Below, piece after piece: positions 1 through 3,439 of a DNA stretch of 5,571 nt. Each line of letters starts with the position of its first letter. Position 1 is the stretch's first letter. Location: the NCBI GenBank assembly GCA_937859105.1, contig CALMAD010000082.1, positions 1 through 5,571 on the forward strand, written 5' to 3'. The notes below the pieces were generated by a model. It was given only the letters and a program-made list of their open reading frames with translations. It was not told the DNA's origin and did no database searches. Source of the DNA: an uncultured Propionibacteriaceae bacterium. GTDB lineage: Bacteria > Actinomycetota > Actinomycetes > Propionibacteriales > Propionibacteriaceae. The position numbers and the translations under genes were made by a program.

Positions 1-347
1 ACCGGACCCCACGAGCGAAGAACGCCGGTGAGGCCGACTTCCTCGCCCTGGGTGAGGGAGCCCGCCTGTGGCTCACCGAAGCAGCCGCCGCCGGTACCAC
101 CAAGATGCGGGTCAAGATGGCCGCCGCGGTCGAGTTGGCCAAGCTGTTCACCCCGGCCGATGTCGACTGGGCGCTCGGCCACGCTGCCGTGCATGGCCGG
201 TTCGCCGAGGCCGACCTGGCCAGCATCCTCGACCACCACCGCAGTCGGCCGCACCCCGAACGCCAGCAGGCCGGCGAGGACCGCAGCCTGACCCAGGGCA
301 CCCAGAGCTGGGCCGGCTACGGCCAGCCTGATGGGGTGTCATCGTGA
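1..347 (+). CDS. istA: IS21-family transposase IstA, C-terminal tail (5'-truncated by window edge)
   Basis: IstA is the DDE-type transposase of IS21 elements; it binds the terminal repeats and carries out strand cleavage and transfer. Only about 114 C-terminal residues are in the window, read from the first full codon at position 3 to the TGA at 345-347. The visible part contains FLALGEGARLWLTEAAAAGT near its start, then KMAAAVELAKLF, DWALGHAAVHGRF and DLASILDHH. This is the helical C-terminal pattern found after the catalytic core in actinobacterial IstA proteins. The DDE catalytic domain and the N-terminal helix-turn-helix lie upstream, outside the window, so catalytic residues cannot be checked. 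The last 25 or so residues are polar and poorly conserved. The stop overlaps the istB start (GTGA at 344-347), so the two are probably translationally coupled. The call rests on family recognition and the adjacent istB. Confidence 0.9.
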   Translation, partial: RTPRAKNAGEADFLALGEGARLWLTEAAAAGTTKMRVKMAAAVELAKLFTPADVDWALGHAAVHGRFAEADLASILDHHRSRPHPERQQAGEDRSLTQGTQSWAGYGQPDGVSS

Positions 348-1141
348 CCACACGGGCCACACCCGCGGCTGGTCTACCCGTCGCGCCGCCGCTACCACCA
401 GATCTGGAAGCCTTGATGCGCCGGATGCGGTTCCCCTACATGCGCACTGCTGCCCCCGACATCCTGGCCACCGCCAAGGCCCAACGCTGGGACCCCGCCG
501 AAGTCATCAAGGCCCTCCTGATGGAGGAGGTCACCGGCCGGGAACGCTCCGCCCTGCAGACCCGCCGCACCCAGGCAGGGTTCCCCACCGGGAAGACGTT
601 CGACGCCTGGCAAGAAGCGGCCTCCTCGATCCCGCAACCCACCCAACAAGCGCTCCGCACCCTGGAATGGGTGCACCGCAAGGAGAACCTCGTCGTGTGT
701 GGCCCGTCGGGGACCGGGAAGACGTTCTTCCTCGAAGCCCTCGGCCAACAGGCCGTCGCGGAAGGCCTCCGGGTGGCCTGGTTCACCCTGGAGGACCTCG
801 GCCTGCTGCTGCGCCGGCACCGCGCCGACGACACCGTCAGCAAGGCCATCAGCCGGATCCTGCGCGCCGACGTCATCGTGGTCGACGACATCGGACTCCT
901 GCCGGTTTCCCACGACGCCGCCGAAGGGCTGTACCGACTCGTCGATGCCGCCTACGAGAAACGCTCCATCGCGATCAGCTCGAACCTGCACCCCGCCGGG
1001 TTCGATGAGCTCATGCCCAAGACCCTGGCCACCGCCACCGTCGACCGGCTCCTGCACCACGCCCACGTCTGCCAAACCAGCGGCGACAGCGTCCGCCTCA
1101 CCCAAGCCCTCGCCGGCACGGGGGTGAGTCCCTTGTTCTAA
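344..1141 (+). CDS. istB: IS21-family transposition helper ATPase IstB
   Basis: IstB is the AAA+ ATPase (DnaA/DnaC-like) that assembles on target DNA and stimulates transposition by IstA. The protein is 265 residues, normal for the family. It has a Walker A motif GPSGTGKT at residues 120-127, a Walker B motif VIVVDDIG at 177-184 with acidic D181 and D182, a sensor-I-like SSN at 212-214, and a likely arginine finger at R235 in the segment DRLLHHAHVCQTSGDSVRL. Residues 20-100 form the N-terminal helical region typical of IstB. I chose the GTG at 344 because it overlaps the istA stop as GTGA, the usual IS21 arrangement. The Shine-Dalgarno match there is weak (GGGG at 333-336), which suits coupled translation. 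The stop is TAA at 1139-1141, and the element's terminal repeats begin about 20 bp later. No damage is seen. Confidence 0.97.
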   Translation: MTTRATPAAGLPVAPPLPPDLEALMRRMRFPYMRTAAPDILATAKAQRWDPAEVIKALLMEEVTGRERSALQTRRTQAGFPTGKTFDAWQEAASSIPQPTQQALRTLEWVHRKENLVVCGPSGTGKTFFLEALGQQAVAEGLRVAWFTLEDLGLLLRRHRADDTVSKAISRILRADVIVVDDIGLLPVSHDAAEGLYRLVDAAYEKRSIAISSNLHPAGFDELMPKTLATATVDRLLHHAHVCQTSGDSVRLTQALAGTGVSPLF

Positions 1142-1159
1142 CCACGAACCTCGACCCTG

Positions 1160-1198
1160 TGGTGGCCACCGCCCAATGGGCAGATCCCATGGCCACCA
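1160..1198 (+). terminator. Hairpin just after istB, possible terminator inside the IS end
   Basis: TGGTGGCCA at 1160-1168 is a perfect 9-bp inverted repeat of TGGCCACCA at 1190-1198. Within the loop, ATGGG (1176-1180) pairs with CCCAT (1186-1190, sharing T1190), so the structure can fold in more than one way. It lies 19 bp past the istB stop and could end IS transcription. There is no T-tract, as is common in high-GC actinomycetes. The pairing arises partly because the terminal repeats themselves carry TGGCCACC, so the fold may be a by-product of the repeats. Function is inferred. Confidence 0.35.
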
Positions 1199-1271
1199 CC
1201 GGGCAGTTCTCGTGGCCGCCAGCGGGCAGGTTTCATGACCGCCCCCGGGCAGAAACCAATGGCCCTTGACA
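1163..1271. repeat. IS21 right-end terminal repeats (four units plus partial fifth and TTGACA tip)
   Basis: Units begin at 1163, 1190, 1213 and 1236, with spacings of 27, 23, 23 and about 24 bp. Units 2-4 share the core TGrCCrCCnnCGGGCAG: TGGCCACCACCGGGCAG, TGGCCGCCAGCGGGCAG and TGACCGCCCCCGGGCAG. Unit 1 has a 4-bp longer centre. A fifth, truncated unit TGGCCC at 1260 runs into TTGACA at 1266-1271, taken as the tip of the element. In IS21-family elements such repeats are the binding sites for IstA; that role here is by analogy. The spacing of roughly two helical turns would place successive sites on the same face of the DNA. Confidence 0.85.
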
Positions 1272-1475
1272 GCGCGACGGCATCCACCCCACTCGGGGAT
1301 CTGGGTGTGATGAGCCCGCCCATGCTGCAACTCGTGCAGCCGACGGGGGGCGAGGCGGGGCAGACCGTGGCCGGGGTGCGAACCGGTGCGCGCCGGATCC
1401 ACGATGACGCCGTTCTCACTGGGGCGTGCCTGAACGACATCACCCCCGTTCGCGCGCGGCCGCACCCTTGCGGCT

Positions 1476-1503
1476 GTCTCGAGACGGGGCCTCCTCGAGA
1501 CGG
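1476..1503. repeat. Short direct repeat CTCGAGACGG with XhoI-type palindrome
   Basis: CTCGAGACGG occurs at 1478-1487 and again at 1494-1503, 16 bp apart. The first copy lies inside the perfect 10-bp palindrome GTCTCGAGAC (1476-1485). Sequences of the form TCGAGACG recur in intergenic repeat elements of some high-GC actinomycetes. Whether this is such an element cannot be decided from one window. Confidence 0.5.
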
Positions 1504-1512
1504 TCGTGATCC

Positions 1513-1529
1513 GGTCACCCACGGTGACC
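1513..1529. repeat. Perfect 7-bp inverted repeat GGTCACC-CAC-GGTGACC
   Basis: GGTCACC at 1513-1519 and GGTGACC at 1523-1529 are exact inverted repeats around a 3-nt loop. The left arm can instead pair weakly with GTGA at 1506-1509, giving two exclusive folds. It could be a small hairpin in RNA or a dimeric-regulator site in DNA. No adjacent gene start makes the operator reading compelling. Confidence 0.5.
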
Positions 1530-1604
1530 TCGACCCACCGAGCCAGCGGCAGCGTTGCTCCGAGGCGGGGGCCGCTGGGCCCGTCACGCGCGTCCGGGGC
1601 CGTG

Positions 1605-1638
1605 TGACGTTGTCCACCTCAGAGTGTGGAGAACGTCA
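1605..1638. repeat. 13-bp inverted repeat with one mismatch (8-nt loop)
   Basis: TGACGTTGTCCAC at 1605-1617 pairs with GTGGAGAACGTCA at 1626-1638. Twelve of 13 positions are complementary, the only mismatch being G1612 opposite G1631, and the loop is 8 nt. It is the longest dyad in the non-coding region. No T-run follows on either strand. Each arm also resembles an actinobacterial DnaA box: TTGTCCACC at 1610-1618 on the plus strand and TTCTCCACA (minus strand of 1625-1633), against a remembered consensus TTGTCCACA. It could be a terminator-like hairpin behind the aldehyde dehydrogenase, an operator, or a paired DnaA-box-like site. The dyad is directly seen; its role is not known. Confidence 0.6.
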
Positions 1639-1642
1639 GGTA

Positions 1643-1675
1643 GAAACGCACCACCGGGAGAAATGCACCACGGGG
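1643..1675. repeat. Imperfect tandem repeat, two copies of about 17 bp
   Basis: GAAACGCACCACCGGGA at 1643-1659 is followed directly by GAAATGCACCACGGGG at 1660-1675. The copies differ by one substitution (C/T) plus about one base of length near the end. Two adjacent copies suggest a local duplication or a pair of protein-binding sites on the same strand. No function can be read from it. Confidence 0.5.
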
Positions 1676-1702
1676 TGGAAGAGGACGCCCACGGCGCCGA
1701 GA

Positions 1703-1745
1703 GACCACCCCAGGGCACGCGGCGGCCACGCGCCCCGGGGTCGTC
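1703..1745 (-). terminator. GC-rich hairpin terminator downstream of the aldehyde dehydrogenase
   Basis: On the minus strand the hairpin begins only 3 nt past the TGA of the aldehyde dehydrogenase. Arms 1703-1716 and 1732-1745 pair at 12 of 14 positions, including CCCC/GGGG and GGGC/GCCC blocks, with mismatches at 1706/1742 and 1712/1736. The loop of 15 nt is itself GC-rich. No T-tract follows, which is usual for actinobacterial terminators. Position directly behind the stop and stem strength support the call; termination itself is inferred. Confidence 0.6.
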
Positions 1746-1748
1746 ACG

Positions 1749-3242
1749 TCACTTCGCGAACGGCAACCCCGCGGGCGACCCGGAGAGGTTCACGAGAATG
1801 TTCTTGGTCTGCTGGTAGGCGTCCAGGATCATCTTGTGGGTTTCGCGTCCGATGCCGGATTCCTTGTAGCCGCCGAACGGCGCCCCCGCCGGGAAGGCGT
1901 TGTACTGGTTGACCCAGATGCGCCCGGTCCGGACGCGGGTGGCGACGCGAATCGCGCGCTCGAGGCTCCGGCTGAAGACGCCGCCGCCCAGCCCGTAGGG
2001 CGAGTTGTTGGCCATCTCGACGACCTCGTCCTCGTCCTTGAACGGGATCACGACGCCCACCGGCCCGAAGATCTCCTCCTGCGCGACGCGCATGTCGTTC
2101 GTGCCGACCATCAGCGTGGGCTCCATGAACGCGCCCTTCGCCAGCGCACCCTCGGTGGCCCGCTTGCCGCCGACGGCGATACGGGCGCCCTCCTCGCGGC
2201 CGACGTCGACGTAGCCGACGATCTTCTCCAACTGCGACACGTTGATCTGCGCGCCCATCTCGGTGGCCGGGTCGAGCGGGTCGCCCATCTTCACGGCGGC
2301 GAACGACTCGGTCAGGCGGTTCATGAAGTCGTCGAGCACCTTCTGCTGGATGAAGATGCGCGAGCCCGCCGAACACACCTGACCCTGGTTGAACAGGATG
2401 CCCATCTGGACGCCGTTCACCGCGACCTCGGGGTCGGCGTCGTCGAAGAACACGTTCGCGCTCTTGCCGCCGAGCTCCAGCGTGGCCGGGATGATCTTCT
2501 CGGCCGCCGCCAGCGCGATCTGTCGGCCGACCTCGGTCGAGCCGGTGAACGCGAGCTTGTCGACGTCGGCCTTCTGCAGGTAGTCGCCGGCGCGGCTGCC
2601 CGAGCCGGTGACCACGTTGAGCACGCCCTTCGGCAGGATGCCGGCCTCGTCGATCAGCCGCGCCAACTCCAGGATCGACAGCGACGTCGCGCTGGAGGGC
2701 TTGAACACCACCGTGTTGCCGGCCACGAGCGCCGGCGCGAGCTTCCAGGCGCCCATCAGGAACGGGAAGTTCCACGGCACGATCTGCCCGATCACGCCCA
2801 GCGGCTCGCGCAGGATGATGTTCAGCGTGTTCGGGTCGAGCATCGTCGCCGCGCCCTCGTCGGCCCGCATGCAGCCCGCGAAGTAGCGGAAGTGGTCGAC
2901 GGCCAGCGGGACGTCCGCCGCGCTCGTCTCCCGGATCGGTTTGCCGTTGTCGAGCGACTCGACCGTGGCGAGGTACTGCAGGTTCTCCTCGATGAGGTCG
3001 GCGATGTCGAGCATCGCCTGCGAGCGCTCGGCGACCGGCTTCTTGGCCCAGCCGGCGAACGCGGCGCGGGCGACCGCGGCGGCGGCGTCCACATCCTCCT
3101 TCGTCGCGTCGGCGATCTGCGCGAGCGGATCGCCCGTCGCCGGATTCTCGGCGTCGAGCGTCTGGCCGCCGGACGCCTCCCGCCATTCGCCGCCGATGTA
3201 CAACCCGAAGTGGTCCCTCGACAGTTCGTGCTTCTCGGACAT
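1749..3242 (-). CDS. NAD(P)+-dependent aldehyde dehydrogenase (ExaC/ThcA-like)
   Basis: This enzyme oxidises an aldehyde to its carboxylic acid in the cytoplasm with NAD+ or NADP+. The 497-residue length is normal for the aldehyde dehydrogenase superfamily. Visible residues: N158 in VPWNF (oxyanion site), K181 in the cofactor pocket, FTGSTEVG at 232-239 (nucleotide-binding turn), general base E256 in LELGGK, nucleophile C290 in NQGQVCSAGSR, and E390-F392 in EEIFGP. The C-terminal FGGYKESGIGRETHK at 456-470 and the DHFRYFAGC stretch near 116-124 resemble the ExaC/ThcA acetaldehyde and chloroacetaldehyde dehydrogenases. The substrate is not fixed by sequence; short aliphatic aldehydes are likely. 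The ATG at 3242 is chosen because AAGGAG sits 5 nt upstream; a longer frame back to 3359 has no such signal and low-complexity sequence. Serine (S184) replaces the glutamate that usually favours NAD+. It is divergent from the dikinase-like gene, with a hairpin directly behind its stop. Confidence 0.96.
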   Translation of the reverse strand: MSEKHELSRDHFGLYIGGEWREASGGQTLDAENPATGDPLAQIADATKEDVDAAAAVARAAFAGWAKKPVAERSQAMLDIADLIEENLQYLATVESLDNGKPIRETSAADVPLAVDHFRYFAGCMRADEGAATMLDPNTLNIILREPLGVIGQIVPWNFPFLMGAWKLAPALVAGNTVVFKPSSATSLSILELARLIDEAGILPKGVLNVVTGSGSRAGDYLQKADVDKLAFTGSTEVGRQIALAAAEKIIPATLELGGKSANVFFDDADPEVAVNGVQMGILFNQGQVCSAGSRIFIQQKVLDDFMNRLTESFAAVKMGDPLDPATEMGAQINVSQLEKIVGYVDVGREEGARIAVGGKRATEGALAKGAFMEPTLMVGTNDMRVAQEEIFGPVGVVIPFKDEDEVVEMANNSPYGLGGGVFSRSLERAIRVATRVRTGRIWVNQYNAFPAGAPFGGYKESGIGRETHKMILDAYQQTKNILVNLSGSPAGLPFAK

Positions 3243-3247
3243 GCGTG

Positions 3248-3253
3248 CTCCTT
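3248..3253 (-). promoter_or_regulatory. Ribosome binding site AAGGAG of the aldehyde dehydrogenase
   Basis: Read on the minus strand, AAGGAG is followed by CACGC and then the ATG at 3242. This near-perfect Shine-Dalgarno with 5-nt spacing decides the start against the in-frame ATG at 3359. Confidence 0.9.
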
Positions 3254-3260
3254 CATTGGA

Positions 3261-3306
3261 TCGTCCGGGGGACGCGGCCGACGCGGAGCGCTCCCGGCCC
3301 GGACGA
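3261..3306. promoter_or_regulatory. Nested dyad in the aldehyde dehydrogenase leader, possible operator or RNA hairpin
   Basis: TCGTCCGGG at 3261-3269 and CCCGGACGA at 3298-3306 are a perfect 9-bp inverted repeat with a 28-nt interior. That interior holds the palindrome GGAGCGCTCC (3285-3294) and a direct repeat GACGCGG (3271-3277 and 3280-3286). GGACGAC recurs once more at 3321-3327. The dyad begins about 8 nt upstream of the ribosome binding site, so in RNA it would be a leader hairpin. In DNA it could be a regulator site serving one or both divergent genes. The role is inferred; in DNA this rich in G and C some dyads arise by chance. Confidence 0.4.
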
Positions 3307-3396
3307 CCATGCCCGGGCGGGGACGACGGCGTCGCAGCGTCCCGATGGTTGCCCTCCACGGTAACCCAGAGCGGGCACGGACGGGAGTGGCAGGAT

Positions 3397-3419
3397 GGGG
3401 CGGTGGGTGACGAAGCCCC
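3397..3419. repeat. GGGGC...GCCCC inverted repeat upstream of the dikinase-like gene
   Basis: GGGGC at 3397-3401 and GCCCC at 3415-3419 are exact inverted repeats around 13 nt, ending 20 bp before the ATG at 3440. It might be an operator half-site pair. The arms are short and pure G/C, so chance is a real alternative. I do not see a clear match to the rifamycin-associated element (a 19-bp inverted repeat known upstream of some actinobacterial rifamycin-inactivating genes), which I can compare only from memory. Confidence 0.25.
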
Positions 3420-3430
3420 TTGTCGAGATC

Positions 3431-3434
3431 GGAG
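3431..3434 (+). promoter_or_regulatory. Ribosome binding site GGAG of the dikinase-like gene
   Basis: GGAG lies 5 nt before the ATG at 3440. It favours this start over an in-frame GTG at 3407, which would add 11 residues and has only a diffuse G-rich stretch upstream. Confidence 0.8.
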
Positions 3435-3439
3435 TTTTC

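Larger units (their letters stand above)
1..1271 (+). mobile_element. IS21-family insertion sequence, right-hand part (left end outside window)
   Basis: The element is recognised from three things in order: the C-terminus of an IstA transposase, a complete IstB ATPase overlapping it by 4 bp, and a right end with several copies of a short repeat. IS21-family elements have exactly this istA-istB layout, and their termini carry multiple repeats bound by IstA. The outer boundary is placed at 1271 because the repeat block closes with TTGACA, so the inward-reading end begins TGTCAA, matching the 5'-TG...CA-3' ends of the family. The exact base is an inference, since the left end and the direct target duplication are not visible. 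Both genes read through without a stop or frameshift in the part present, so the copy could be active. It lies downstream of and convergent with the aldehyde dehydrogenase and interrupts no recognisable gene. Confidence 0.9.
1272..1748. other. Non-coding region between IS end and aldehyde dehydrogenase, rich in dyads
   Basis: About 480 bp with no gene I can support. Open frames cross it on both strands, but their translations are rich in Arg, Pro, Gly and Ser, show no recognisable domain, and lack a credible ribosome binding site plus start. What it does hold is a series of short symmetric or repeated sequences: GCTGCA/TGCAGC at 1324-1340, palindrome GTCTCGAGAC at 1476-1485, stems at 1513-1529 and 1605-1638, an imperfect tandem repeat at 1643-1675, and the hairpin at 1703-1745. 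The strongest are entered separately. The region could be an ordinary convergent intergenic space, or a decayed remnant of a gene or element next to the insertion. Confidence 0.6.

Noticed and set aside
1163..1271. CRISPR array in the block of regularly spaced repeats
   Set aside because: The units are contiguous, only about 23 bp long, diverged, without unique spacers, and sit exactly where IS21 terminal repeats belong.
392..1522. A minus-strand open frame of 376 codons crossing istB and the IS end
   Set aside because: It covers two unrelated units (istB antisense and intergenic DNA), has no recognisable domain and is explained by GC-rich composition.
1138..1617. A minus-strand frame of 159 codons, and a plus-strand frame at 1235-1912, as genes in the non-coding region
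   Set aside because: Both run across the IS boundary, and the plus-strand one also enters the aldehyde dehydrogenase. Neither has a good ribosome binding site, and their composition is not protein-like.
1605..1638. A chromosomal replication origin at the DnaA-box-like dyad
   Set aside because: Only two imperfect boxes are present, there is no AT-rich unwinding region, and no dnaA or dnaN is nearby.
1272..1748. A tRNA or other known structured RNA in the dyad-rich region
   Set aside because: I found no cloverleaf, no T-loop-like GTTCGAATC sequence and no riboswitch core I could recognise.
1744..3186. A second minus-strand frame of 480 codons overlapping the aldehyde dehydrogenase
   Set aside because: It is an out-of-frame reading of the same gene, dominated by Arg and Gly.
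3243..3359. N-terminal extension of the aldehyde dehydrogenase to the ATG at 3359
   Set aside because: The extra 39 residues are Ser/Pro/Gly/Arg-rich and unlike the family, whereas the ATG at 3242 has AAGGAG at ideal spacing.
1836..3410. A plus-strand open frame of 524 codons opposite the aldehyde dehydrogenase
   Set aside because: It is rich in Arg, His, Leu, Val and Asp without motifs, and the minus strand carries a complete enzyme with intact active-site residues.
3407..3439. GTG at 3407 as start of the dikinase-like gene
   Set aside because: It would add 11 residues not typical of the family and lacks a defined Shine-Dalgarno, while ATG 3440 has GGAG at 5 nt.
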